A DNA stretch of 64,000 nucleotides from Cercis canadensis (Eukaryota; Streptophyta; Magnoliopsida; Fabales; Fabaceae): contig QAOA01001448.1 in NCBI GenBank assembly GCA_003255065.1, positions 762,825 through 826,824 on the forward strand, given 5' to 3'. Every line of letters starts with the position of its first letter. Position 1 is the first letter of the stretch. Positions 23,510-35,893 of the stretch are shown here, in pieces. The translations under genes and the position numbers were made by a program. Below the pieces are notes generated by a model, which worked only from the letters and a program-made list of their open reading frames with translations, ran no database searches and had not been told where the DNA came from.

Positions 23510-24400
23510 CTCATCGTGAAACCTCGTTGTAATTTTAACCTTTTTTTTTTTTTTATCTTTTACTTATTGAAAATTCCCCAAAAACAATCTCATTGAAGGG
23601 GGGATGTTTTATTTCACGGGGCAGTTAGGGGAATTCAGTTTAGCGTTTGGACAACTAGACCTAATAAACCAATTTTCTTTTACCAAATTATACTGTGTTT
23701 AATACTTTTACTATTTTACTGTTGCTTTATCTACCTATACGCAAGAGACAGCGCTGTAAGTAGGAAGCATACCCTTTTTTTTTAAAAAAAAAATAACGAA
23801 ATGAGGCATAATTGACAGTTGGCGTGGCCAACATGGATGCCCTCGTGGATGTTTAAACCACGTGCTAACAAAATCATGACACTTGTTTGCCATATGCTAA
23901 TGTTTCACCTGTGGACTTCACAACTCTTGTAAGAAGTCCACACAAATTTCCCTCCATGCTAAAGAGTATGACAAAGTCCTAGCGTCCTATCATGAGGTTG
24001 ATGATGAGTTTGATGGGGCCGGGTACATATATATATATATATTACTTTTTTTGGGTGGTTGGTCCGGTGGCGCAGGGTGAATCTAGTTATACTTATTATC
24101 TAGTTTGTGGGCCTCGCTTTAGAATATTTGCATGAGTGCGAGAGGATGCCCTTTAGTAATGGGGCTTTATGGTCCACTGAACGTTTTCTCTGCTTTGATT
24201 CGTTCGGTAGAAGATGTTTCTAGTTGATGTTCGTTTAGATATTTTGTGGCAGGACTTGCGCACAGGCACCACAGTAAAGTCCTCCAAATAATTACCTACA
24301 TTGATTTAGTCCTAATATTATTACATCAATGAATATTATTATTTTTTATTCGAAATATAAAAAACCTTTAAATCCATTGTGTAATTAATCCCTATCTCAT

Positions 24401-24513
24401 TTCCTATCTTCAAATTAAACAAAGGACGTTATTTTTTTAATGCGCGTGTTAGTTTTNTTCCTATCTTCAAATCAAACAAAGGACGTTATTTTTTTAATGC
24501 GCGTGTTAGTTTT
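24401..24513. repeat. 56-bp direct repeat separated by a single N
   Basis: The 56 bases before the N at 24457 (beginning TTCCTATCTTCAAATTAAAC) recur immediately after it with one visible difference (ATTAAAC versus ATCAAAC). This looks like two overlapping contig ends joined without merging, rather than a biological duplication. Confidence 0.75.
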
Positions 24514-24875
24514 AGGGTAAATGTTTATTCGGGACGATGATTGATGGTCTCTTTTTTATTTGCTGTGATGTGATGGTCTCAATTAAACATAATCTCGTCT
24601 TACCATTGTAGGATACTAAGTTCGGCCCCCGGCCCAACATCCAAGTCCAGTGATGAACCTGTTATAATCCACCAAAACCAAATTAATGGACTAGCCCAAC
24701 ATCAGCTACCCATTCTAAAAGGACAATATCAACTATCTTGAGTGATTCAATTTTTTAAAATATTTGTAACGGCCACCAAATTCTAAGTATGGTCCTATCA
24801 CCTCTCATCTGATTTAGTATATGTTGGAATTCAGATGCCAGCTTTCATCAAGTGCTGAGCTTATGTGTACTCTTA

Positions 24876-25713
24876 GGCTCTGTTTGAGAGTTTTTTTGGA
24901 GGGGAGTGGAGAGGAGAGGAGAGGAAAGGGAGGGAAAGGAAGGGAAAGGAAAGGGAGGGGTTTTCCTTTCCTTTGTTTGGATGATTAAAATGAGGAAAAG
25001 GAAAGGAAAGGGAAGGAAATGTCTTATTGTAAAATATTTTTACTAGTTTACCCTTTATTATCTTTTCACTCTTTTTTTCTAATTTAATTTTTTAATTATA
25101 AATGTAATTATTATTTATTTATTAAAAAATAAAAATTGACAATAACCGAATTCATACTCTAATTAAGTACATTTTCATAAAAAAGTAAAATTTCATAAAT
25201 ATTAAATTATTAATATATAATATACACTTATTGCTTCTAATGAGTCATAAAAAAATTAATATACTATATATTTTCAAAAAGAAAATAAACTGTGCATCTG
25301 AAAAATTATGCAAATTCTATTGCTTTATGGGTTGCAATTAATTAAATTAGAGTGATGATAAAAGGGATTATTTATAATTTTTTCATTAGATGGATATAAT
25401 TAAAATTTTTAATTAGAAATATAAAAGAATTACAATTTAAACATAAAACTTCAACTTTTTTGCTTTCTTTTCTTATCCAACAATTCAATGGTGGCAGACA
25501 GTATGGGTAAATTAAAAAATTAATTCTCTACCCCTCCAAACCCCCCAATTTGGGGGGTTGAAATTTGTGAATGAAAAAATGAGTGCAAGGGTCAAAGTTT
25601 AACCCTTGGTCTCCTTCCCCTTTCAAACTTAAAACTCCCAAACAAGGGAATGGACTCTCTCATTCCTCTCCTCTCCTCTCCTTTCCCCTCCAAAAGAACT
25701 CCCAAACATACCC
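24876..25713. mobile_element. Tourist/PIF-Harbinger-like MITE 1, about 838 bp
   Basis: The left terminus is GGCTCTGTTTGAGAG. The right terminus in reverse complement is GGGTATGTTTGGGAG, with inverted similarity continuing through G/A-rich runs (GGAGGGGA...). TTA lies on each side (24873-24875 and 25714-25716), the 3-bp target duplication made by PIF/Harbinger elements. The interior is A/T-rich without a transposase frame. Confidence 0.72.
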
Positions 25714-25716
25714 TTA

Positions 25717-26150
25717 GGATTTGTTTGAGAGTTAAAATTTGAGAGAAATGAGTAAATGTGTCAATCTCTTATTTGAGAGTTCAAGATTAAAAAATAAAAG
25801 AAAACCAAGGGATAATCTCAAACTCTTACACTCTTTTTTTTGCCTCATTTTTGTGTTTTCTCAATTTGAAGGGTTTTGAGAAAAAAAAAAAAAGTAGTTT
25901 ATTATTATATATCTATTTATTTCTTCAAATTATTTTTTAAATACTATTTAGATAATATTATTAAATCTTATATTAAATATATTTACTTTATAAATAAATG
26001 ATAAATTTGTAAAATTATAAATTTTTATTTCTTTCATTTCCTTTCCTCTCATTTTGCTCATTTTAATCATCTAAACAAAAGAGAGGAAAACCCCTCCCTT
26101 TCCATTCCTCTCCTTTCCTCTCCCCTCCAAAAAAACTCTCAAATAGACCT
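25717..26150. mobile_element. Tourist/PIF-Harbinger-like MITE 2, about 434 bp, abutting MITE 1
   Basis: The left terminus is GGATTTGTTTGAGAGTT. The right terminus in reverse complement is AGGTCTATTTGAGAGTT. TTA flanks both sides (25714-25716 and 26151-26153); the left TTA is the same one that closes MITE 1. The right end shares the C/T-rich TCCTCTCCCCTCC block with MITE 1, so both belong to one family. Confidence 0.68.
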
Positions 26151-26369
26151 TTAGAGTAGGTTATAACCCCCAAAATTCTAGGTCGCATTTTATCTTGACT
26201 GTTGATCTAAAATAACTTTTAAACATTGTCAATTAGTTTTAATAGTAATTTAATATAGCTAATGTCTATGTTTTTTTTTTTTCAATCATCTAACTATTCA
26301 AATATGAAACATTAATGTATTGAAAAGAGAAAAATTTATATGTATCAATATTTATTTAGATAAACTAAT

Positions 26370-26550
26370 AAGGTGTTGGCTCAGTGGAAGCAGATTAAGT
26401 TTCAAGGTGTTCTAGGCAAAATGTCATGGGTTTGAATTTTTGGAGTTGCACTTGCTAGGAGGAATTTACCAATTACTACTCCCTTCTTGGACATGGATTA
26501 GTCTCATATCCAAAGAGTGTGAAAATACTCTAAGTGTAAGCAAACAAAAA
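26370..26550 (+). mobile_element. Possible tRNA-derived SINE
   Basis: TTGGCTCAGTGG resembles a pol III A box. ATGGGTTTGAATT about 50 bases later resembles a B box. They are followed by unrelated sequence. Seen by motif only; no target duplication or tail was established. Confidence 0.3.
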
Positions 26551-27292
26551 ATATTTGTTTAGATAAATTACACATTTGGTCTCAATAGTTTCTTTACCTT
26601 TTTGTAATTTCATTATCATATATTGTTTTTGTTGAGTTAGATCCTTACAAAATCTAGGTTTTTTTGTAAATTCAGATTGATAGTTTAAAAAGTGATAGAA
26701 GATGCTCATGTAGCCTATTAAGATCTATATATTCCGTAATTTTTTTTTTATAATCCATTCAAAAGTAGATATAATTGAAAAATTATAAAGTATAGATTAA
26801 TAAACATTTTGCACTTTTTAAATTTTTCATTTTGTTTAAATAAAATTCTCACTGTACAACTAAGCAAGCATAAGAATATAATTTTCTCGAACAAGGTATT
26901 CACATAATCTATATGATCATCTAATACAGATCAAGATTTTTTTTGTTTTTTGGTTGGCGTCAGTGTGTCACACGGTTACTTAAAAAAAAAAAAAAAAACT
27001 TCATGAGAAAGATGATGAAAGCATCACAAGTTGAACCGAGTCCAAGGTCATATTTTTTGAGGCCGACTTTTGCGTTATCGTCGAGTTTTATTCTGGGCTA
27101 TTTCACAGCAGCCAAAGCCAGGCCTGGTCCAGTCCATAAATACGCCATTTGACAGCGTTTCCAACCCGTCCAAATCACTTTTCCTCCACTCAAAGTAACT
27201 TTTTCCCTCATCTTCAAATTCAAACTAGTGGCATTTACGAAAATGAGAGCCGATCCAGGTCCAGTTTCGTCTCAACGCGTCGTTCGACAATG

Positions 27293-27302
27293 CTATTTAA
27301 AC
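27293..27302 (+). promoter_or_regulatory. Probable TATA box of the importin-alpha gene
   Basis: CTATTTAAAC lies about 170 bases upstream of the start codon and precedes a C/T-rich leader. Motif and position only. Confidence 0.4.
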
Positions 27303-27468
27303 CTTTCCCTTTCATTTCTCTTTTCAAACTCTGAAAACCCAAGGTCCCAAACCCTCTTTCGCTCTCTATCAGAAACCCTACTGTTCCTCAATCCCAATCA
27401 AATAAACCAGTGCTTAGTCGCTTTCTCTTTTTGCAGTTTGTGAATTGTTTCCCTTTGATTCTATTACG

Positions 27469-30400
27469 ATGTCGTATAGACCTACCGGTAACTCGAGGAC
27501 TGAGGTTCGCCGGAACCGATACAAGGTGGCCGTAGATGCTGAAGAAGGTCGGAGACGGCGAGAGGATACCATGGTCGAGATCCGGAAGAACCGTAGAGAA
27601 GAGAGTTTGCTAAAGAAGAGGCGCGAGGGCCTCCAAGCTCAGCAGATGCCTGCTTCTATTCACTCTACTGCGGTAGAGAAGAAGGTGAATTTTGATCTCT
27701 TTCTTTAGTTATTCTTTTGATACGAACTTCAAAAATTTTGTATTAGGAATTACGTGTATGTAAACTTGGTTGAATTATGTATTTACAGTGATTCATGAGT
27801 TAATTTTGTAATTATTATTTCTTTGCAAGCTTTGCATCGCCGATGATCTATGAAGTTCACTTATCGCGCTTTGAACAAGTAGCTATGATTTGGCCTTTTT
27901 TTTTTCCCCTAGATTTTTAACTTTAATTTGGGTGTTGTTTTATTGATTGCTTATTTTATAAGACGTAATACCTATAGCATATGTATGTTCATTGAAAGTG
28001 TTATATGTTTAAATACACACATTAATGCCCTTCATGACTAGAAGAAGTAAAGCAAAATATATTATCACTTTCTTGGAGAGCAAGAGGGAGGATGAAAATA
28101 ATGGAGGAGATTCTGAACAATAGGCTAATATTAGAGTGGTAGTCGAGGGTGAGAAAGAGATTATCCAATAATGGAAACATGTGATGCCTTTAAGCAGATG
28201 GGAGGAAATTTGGGGTATTGGTCGAATTTTTTTTTTTTTTTTTCCCTTTCTCTTTTCTATTTACATCATTTTGAAATCTGTTGGTAATATATTCAACTCT
28301 CTGAATCTTATGATGCCATAAGGTTTGATTGTTTTTCTTTTGATTTCTATCAACACCAGTTATATTGTAGCTTACTTAATTTATAGTTGGATTTCTATCT
28401 CGTTGCAGCTGGAGCACCTCCCTACCATGGTTACAGGTGTTTGGACAGACGATAGTAATCTTCAGCTTGAGGCAACAACTCAGTTTCGAAAGTTGCTTTC
28501 AATTGGTTAGATATTGGTCTCTACAACATATTTACTGTCTTCTTAATACTATAGCATCTATGATAACTTGGTTTATGTCTGCCAGAACGTAGCCCACCAA
28601 TTGAGGAGGTTATACAATCTGGTGTAGTTCCTCGCTTTGTAGAATTTTTGATGAGGGAAGATTTTCCCCAGCTGCAGGTTTGTTATCTTCATATTTTATA
28701 TGTTCATATAATTAATATATTACTTCTTATGTGTTGCCTTGACATTGTTTTATTTGTATTCTAGTTTGAAGCAGCTTGGGCTTTGACAAATATAGCTTCT
28801 GGAACATCTGAAAACACTAAGGTGGTAATTGATCATGGGGCTGTCCCAATTTTTGTCAAACTCCTTGGTTCCCCAAGCGATGATGTCCGTGAACAGGTAT
28901 ATGTTTTATGCACTAGGCATACTTTCCTGTCCCAATCAAAATTAGAAACTGAGAAAAGAAGAAGAAGGAAAAAAAAAAAAAAAAAAAAANAAAAAAAAAA
29001 AAAAAAAAGAGGAAAGTATTTTCTGTTGGAGTTTTGTCCTGTTTTATTACTGTTTCTGAAAATATATCTCCAGAAAAAAATGATGGTATATGTTTATTTT
29101 AGCTGATATGCTACTTGTAGGTGCATCCTTGGTATGTGTGAGCTTGCATGTGTGTGGGATTCAGAGAGGGAGGGAGGGGAGGGAGTTTAGTAAACTATTC
29201 TGTGCGTTATTAATATATAGTATACTTACATGCATGACAACTTCTCAAACATCTATGTTGTACTAGCATGACGTCTTTTAATAATAGCAAACCTGTATTT
29301 CTTTCTTCTATTTGGAATTCACAGGCAGTGTGGGCATTAGGAAATGTTGCTGGGGATTCTCCCAGATGCCGTGATCTTGTTCTCAGTCATGGGGCCTTGC
29401 TTCCTCTTTTGTCGCAGTTGAATGAACATGCCAAGCTTTCTATGCTCAGAAATGCTACCTGGACACTTTCAAACTTCTGCAGGGGCAAGCCACAGCCTCC
29501 TTTTGATCAGGTTTATTAATCTGGATTTCTTTGTCTCTTTGGGTATTGAAGTATTGACAAGTTTTTTTATTCCTTGGCCATAATATAATGTTATTTGTGT
29601 GGCTATCGTGGTTGGATTTTGCATTCTTTCATAGCCACAGGCATATTGACTTCTTAGCCATTGTAGTTTTACCAGTATTTGCTTTGTAGGATATGTTATG
29701 CATTTATTGAATAATGACTTGATAGCCATTGTGGTGTTCTATTTCATGGATCATATATTTTCCTAATATGTTTTTTCAGGTTAAACCTGCACTTCCTGCT
29801 CTTGCCCATCTTATTCATTCAAATGATGAAGAAGTATTGACGGATGCCTGTTGGGCACTTTCATATCTTTCTGATGGCACAAATGATAAAATTCAAGCTG
29901 TCATTGAATCTGGTGTATGTGCCCGGCTAGTTGAGCTTTTGCTGTGAGTACTCCTGCTTTTAGATCTCTATTATGGTTGTGCAAGAATATATACACGCCA
30001 ATGTCATTCTGTATTCGAATTTCAAACCTACTTCTTCTCTGGTCCAGGCACCCTTCCCCTTCAGTGCTCATTCCTGCTCTTCGTACAGTTGGAAATATTG
30101 TTACTGGAGATGATGTGCAGACTCAGGTAGTAAGTTCAGGAATGTGCCTTGTGGTTCTTTTGTTCTATATAGTATTTTACCACTGACTTCTGCATTAAGA
30201 CAAAAAGTAATAGCATGCCAGATTCTTTGCTATATCTTTTCTTTATTTATTTTGACACATAATTTTTTATGATGTCTTTGCCATTAAATAGGTATTATTT
30301 GAACTGTGGTAGTGATAACATGTGGTTAATAATAGCATCACTTTTTGAATAAAGTTATAGGATGAGTTGTGTCACATCAATGTTGAACACATTATGAATT

Positions 30401-31734
30401 ATCTGGTCATTCTTGGTTTATATCTGAAATTTCTTTGGTCCAGTGGTTATGTTGTTCCAGGCCAACTATTATGTTAATTACTTCTTTGTGTCCTTCGAAG
30501 ATCTTTCTTGGTTTAACATTAGTTTACTCTCTCCCTCTCCCCCCTCTCCATAACATACATGAAATGAATTGTAAATTCTAAAGATATATGCGAAAAGCTT
30601 TCTTCTGGGGATTTTAACTAATGAGCTGCATAGAAAATGGACTTTGACTAGAGTGCAAGTTTTTCAGTCCAGTAACTAGGTTCTTCTTCTTTTAAGACTT
30701 TACTATAAGGGAATTGTTTATTGGATTCTGATGAGAGACCTAATTATATCTATGCTTATGGTTGAATTGGTGTGTACTGTTATGGAACTTGCTTGTCCTT
30801 CTCCTTAATTATGTTTTTGGCTTCCATTTGTTCTAACTCTTAATGGGTGTCTGTTCTGCATAGGTTATCATCAACCATCAAGCTCTTCCATGCCTTCTGA
30901 ATCTGTTAACTAATAATTTTAAAAAAAGCATCAAGAAGGAAGCTTGTTGGACCATATCAAATATCACAGCTGGGAATAAACAGCAGATTCAGGTCTCGTT
31001 AATTTCTTTTATTCATTTTGTTGCAGTCATACACTTTGTGATATTTAAATTTTGATGATGCCATGTTTAAATGTTTGGCTTTGCAATAATATTCACTGGA
31101 ATTCTTGAAAAATTAACAGGCTGTAATTGAGGCCAATATCATTGGTCCTCTTGTCCTCCTGCTTCAAAATGCTGAGTTTGATATCAAGAAAGAGGCTGCT
31201 TGGGCTATCTCAAATGCTACATCTGGTGGTTCTCATGAACAAATCAAGTATGAAGAGAAGATTTTCATTCCCCTTATTCCTGGGAAATTTATTCGTTTTA
31301 AGACATTTTTCTCTTTGTAAGATGTTGCTGAGTTATCATCCTTATCTTTGGTTGACAGGTACCTGGTAAGTCAGGGGTGTATTAAGCCCTTATGTGATCT
31401 TCTCATCTGTCCAGATCCTAGAATTGTGACGGTATGTCTGGAAGGGCTTGAAAACATCTTGAAGGTAGGAGAAGCTGATAAAAATACGGGCAATAACGGT
31501 GGTGTGAATCTATATGCCCAAATGATTGATGATGCTGAGGGGTTGGAGAAAATTGAGAACCTTCAGAGTCATGACAACACTGAGATTTATGAAAAGGCCG
31601 TTAAGATTCTTGAGACATATTGGTTAGAGGAGGAAGATGAGACTATGCCTCCAGGTGATGCTTCCCAAACTGGGTTCAACTTTGGTGGCGCTGAGATTCC
31701 TGCTGTACCTTCTGGTGGATTCAATTTTAATTAG
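27469..31734 (+). CDS. Importin subunit alpha (karyopherin alpha), 10 exons, 532 aa
   Basis: Nuclear import adaptor that binds classical nuclear localisation signals and hands them to importin beta. Exons are 27469-27684, 28409-28505, 28586-28677, 28765-28896, 29325-29510, 29780-29943, 30048-30126, 30864-30992, 31120-31247 and 31359-31734; frame is continuous, with 532 codons plus TAG, the usual length for plant importin alphas. Residues 1-70 form the arginine-rich IBB domain ([20 protein letters not shown]). ARM repeats follow from about 75 to 490, with the Trp/Asn array of NLS-binding sites visible: [55 protein letters not shown] and [11 protein letters not shown]. The acidic tail contains YWLEEEDE, the autoinhibitory/CAS-binding region typical of the family. 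Nothing is missing or broken. A poly-A tract with an assembly N (28990) lies in intron 4. Confidence 0.97.
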
Positions 31735-34700
31735 AAGGTAATCAGACTCTACTCGGACTCCATCTTCATTAAATTTGGCTTTGTCCTGGCTGTTCTGCAA
31801 AATCACTAATAGAGCTGGTTACGTTTTGGTAGTTGCAGTTGCAGTCTTATGTGTTTTCCTCAACTGTTTTAGACATTATGTGAAATTTTCTCAATTGCAG
31901 GAGTCTTGGCTGGTCTGTCGGTAAAGTCGTCCAGTATGACGGGATAAAGTTGGGGGTCAAGTCCGATGTCTTGTCGTTGTGCTTGGGTCCTACGAGGTCC
32001 AGCCTTGGTAAATAGAGGGTTGCTGGACCGGCTTGGGTTTTTGCAATGGCTGGTTTTACATGTGTCGTGGGGACAGAAGGTTTATGGCTTGATTTTCATG
32101 CCACTGTAGAGTTAAAAATACTAGAGTTGTCTTTCTGCCAAGCGATCATTCCCAGTGATTTGGCTCTTATAGAATTTGATGTCGAGTGAGTCTCATGTGA
32201 TTTTTCCTGTCTTTGTCATAGATTGGAGTCAGTAAGTTCCAATTATGACTCTGGGTCTTTTTGGCCAATGCCAAATGCTACTGTCTTTTGTCAATCTTAG
32301 TTACGAGGGATGTTGGAGTTCTTTTTTTTCCCCCTTTTGTAAGCGTTTTTGTTCATGAATTTTTACTCCTAAATTTCTATAATTCATTCTGTTCAGTAGG
32401 CCCCCGTTCATTATGTACTAGTGCTCATTCTGATTTGGGAAAATGTCCTTTACAGGAACAGTGCGGCAACTATTTTGTATTGTCAAAACATTATATATAG
32501 TTTATTTTCTTGGCTTCTTTTTGCCTCTTTATTTTCTTTGCTTGTTTACCACCCGCCACGACCCCTGATTTCATATGCATTGACATGTGGTGATATCCCT
32601 AATATCCACGGTACATGATATGTGGTGATATCTCGAATATCCACGATAAATGTAAATAATAGAATTTATGTGAAGTTGTGATGTGAATATTTTCTGGTAA
32701 AAGATGCCCTTTTTAGCTTTTCCTAATTAATTGTGAAATGCTGTCACCTGATTAGCCGTTTTTCCGTCAGTAAAACATTGTCCGTCGACTCAGTTTTGCT
32801 TTAGAGAAATTCCAAGAATATGACGTTTGTCTTCTTCAGTATGCATTTAAAATATATTTGAACTATGATCATCGTAATTTGATGTTAGATGCAGCACGAT
32901 AAATACAGTATCGATTTAAATTTTCCCCCAGTAAATTCTACTCTCTGAAAGGTGCTAGAATCTGCGGAGGGATAAAAGAGGATTATTATGTCCAGATATT
33001 TCCCGATTGCCACGGAAAAGTAGTTAAACGGGATTGATTTTGAAGGCGAAAGAGGTGAGTAACTTGCGGAACTTGAGTTATTCCAGTGACTGCACTTTCT
33101 ATGTTATCTTCAACTTTTATTATTATGAAAATGATATTTTCAACTTCCATTATTATGAAAATGATATTTAGTTAAAAAGAGTTGTTAGAATTATGCAGAT
33201 TTATAATTATTTTTGGATGAATATATTGATCTATTACTATGCTTTATCCCATAATTACTTCTAAACTTGGTTATTTTTTTTTACACTTAATAGCATTACT
33301 CTTCTATAAAATAAGTGATAACCGATTACGTCTTTGTTCATATTAGGTTGAACTGAAGATGTGAAGATGTGGAAAGGTTGCTAAGTTGTGATTCAATCAG
33401 TCCAACTGCGTTGCAGCATTTTGACGATTGGAGGAAGACCAAACTATACAAATGAATGAAGGATGTCGAAATAATATTTATTGATGTAGAGCAAGCGATT
33501 TTTGCCTATGCTACTCAGAAACAAGGGGTATATATATCATCATTTTCGGTTTACCTTCAAAAAAGAAAATCACCTCAGATTTCTCGCCAAGGAGTCTGAG
33601 TGAGACTGAGAATCGCGAGCTTCTGTTCTGCATCAGACCGAGTTAACTCTTGTTTGCTTCCAGACATGATGTCAGCTGTATTATTTTCTTTTTAAGGTGC
33701 ATCTCAAAATAGAAAATAATTCTAATGATATTGAAATAAGTAATACTCTATTATAATATAGATGGGTTGGCAGAAACAAATCTGGGCTTGTGAGCAATTA
33801 ACAGTTTCTACTGATGAATTGGTGATGGGGGTTGGGGATGAGATGGTTCAAGGGGATTAGTGAAGGGTACGAGACCGTACATTAATATTATTGTTAGCAT
33901 TCTTTTTTCCCTCTTTCTAAATTGTGTATTGTGATTAGTGAAAGAGATAAAATAAAGGGGTGATCATTTTGACTTGGAATCGCCATTGGATACTTGACTT
34001 GAAAAACTCTAAAAATAAACACTTTTGACTTTTTTAACGATTTTAATTAATCATAGATCTACAGGCAACGTAAGAATCAATTTTGACATGATTTAGTATT
34101 ATCTGAAAAAACAAATTTTATTTTTGAAACTCTTTTGCTAATTTTTTTCGCCAGGTGGAGATAATGAAATGTTTCCCAATCCCCTTGTCTCCCCGTGCCA
34201 TTCGCCTTATCCAAGATGGTGTCTGTCGACAGAAAGTGGGGTAGCGTCAAACGGATTTCAAAGGCCTAGTTCTCAGTGGGAGGAGGAGCCAACTAAGTAC
34301 CCTTAACCAATTTTATTTTTATAGGCATTATTACCATTAATTATCTCATTTTGTGTCCTTGGACGGAGAGTTTAACGTCACATACCGAAATATGCTTTTC
34401 AGGCTTTTTCACCATCACGTTAAACTAGTATTCTATTTAGGATGTGGAAGATTAAAATATGAATTAGGTCTGTTTGGCACACTGGTAAATCTCCGAGAAA
34501 AAATGAAAATGCAAATGATTGAATAATCTGCTTTCTTGGGTAATGACCATAGGTGCAAATGCAATGCAATGCAAGAGAGGGGAAAAGCCTCTACTTTGGA
34601 ATTGGACAAGAAAACTAGAGAAAGATCAAGGCAAGAGAACTGGAGGAGAGCGCAAAGCATTATTGGCAAGGTATGTGGGAGTGGGATGTAACTGGTGCAG

Positions 34701-35893
34701 TATAATAAGTTATAATAACAACCTCAAATCTCAGCTTTAACCCCACCAACACTTACACCACACCACACCACACCACCGCTCTTATCCAATCCATATCTCC
34801 AACTCTACCTCCAATTGAACATTCCTCAGTCCTTGACGCTGCATGCAATTCCGCACCCCTTGCGCGTGCGTGCTCTGTACCATACAATACGCTAACTTAA
34901 ATTACTATTTAATTATTCAAATTGTTTACCCTCACTATCACTTAATTAACCCAAATCAACTACCATCCAATTCCTGATTTCCTTATTATCTCTCTTCCAT
35001 TTTTTTTTTTTGTTGACTGCACATATTTGTTGTTACCTCACACATAAGCAGTAACTTACTTTTTATGTCTTCTCAATTTTATTTCACTTCATTTTTTGAC
35101 CAAGGGTACTTAGGGGCAAATAATAAAATTGGACTATAGTTTTCTTATCTCTTGTGACTAAGTATATAATCAACGGAATCTCCTTTAATAAAATCCAATC
35201 CATAAAATTGGACTATAGTTTTCTCATCTCATCTTTAAGATGTGGATAATAATGGCTGGGTGCTTCAAACATGTCCTCTCCTTTAATGAAATCTAATCCA
35301 TAAATTAAAAATGGGTTAAGCTAATTTGGTGGGCTTCTCATTCTCGAGCGCGATTACTTGTACTTTTATGATGATAAATAGAGATAGAGGGGTCTTGAAA
35401 TTTCCATTTCCTTCCGTGACCGTGAGTAAGCGGACGAGACATCAGGTGGATACGTGGCTGCACCAAATTCTGAAATTTGGCGGGTTGCCACTACATATTT
35501 TGCGAATCAGTGGGGGCATTTTCGTCCTTGTAAAGCTCTGCGCTAGGGTTTTGTGTATATTCACCTTGATACTCCACTCACTGTCGGTTCCCCTGCCTTA
35601 CTCGCTTCATTTGATATCATATCCAATTTCGTCGTCCGCGTTTCTGCTACTGCTGCGGCGCCTTATTTATCCATGCACACAACACTCACTCTATCTTCAT
35701 TTCTCTTTTCGGTGATTCAGTGTTTGCATTTTTCGCACTTAGCTCAACTTCACCGCCGTTTCCCTATATTTCTAATTTTCTTACTTGCCTTTTTCTAGTT
35801 TTCTCGATCAACCCATCATCTGCTTCTAGAGAAAATTTACGAAGGCTAGTTTTCTTAGCTCTATTTGATTTAAGGTCTTCTATAGTGGGTCTG
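31735..35893. other. Importin-alpha 3' flank and promoter spacer of the GATA gene
   Basis: Bases 31735 to about 32250 are probably 3' UTR. No further gene is supported. Short tandem duplications occur at 32584-32655 (TGTGGTGATATC twice with AATATCCACG), at 33110-33178 (TTATTATGAAAATGATATTT twice) and at 35125-35310 (AAAATTGGACTATAGTTTTC twice, interleaved with CTCCTTTAAT twice). Bases 35500-35893 are C/T-rich and are the probable leader of the GATA gene. Confidence 0.55.
35125..35310. repeat. Interleaved direct repeat, about 80-98 bp apart
   Basis: AAAATTGGACTATAGTTTTC begins near 35126 and again near 35205. CTCCTTTAATAAAATCCAAT begins near 35180 and recurs near 35278 with two changes. The pattern indicates a local tandem duplication that has since diverged. 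Confidence 0.6.

Larger units (their letters stand above)
23510..27468. other. Spacer between the J-domain gene and importin alpha
   Basis: No gene is supported. It holds the J-domain 3' flank, an (AT)n tract near 24030, a 56-bp duplication around an N at 24457, two abutting Tourist/Harbinger-like elements (24876-26150), a possible tRNA-derived SINE (about 26370-26550), and the importin-alpha promoter with a C/T-rich 5' UTR (about 27290-27468). Confidence 0.6.

Noticed and set aside
28783-29106. Lysine-rich frame through the poly-A tract in importin-alpha intron 4
   Set aside because: Exon 4 ends at 28896 with a GT donor; the rest is read-through into a poly-A run containing an N.
35326-35715. 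129-codon frame upstream of the GATA gene
   Set aside because: It is C/T-rich leader sequence; the product is a biased Leu/Ser string without any domain, and it precedes the true start.
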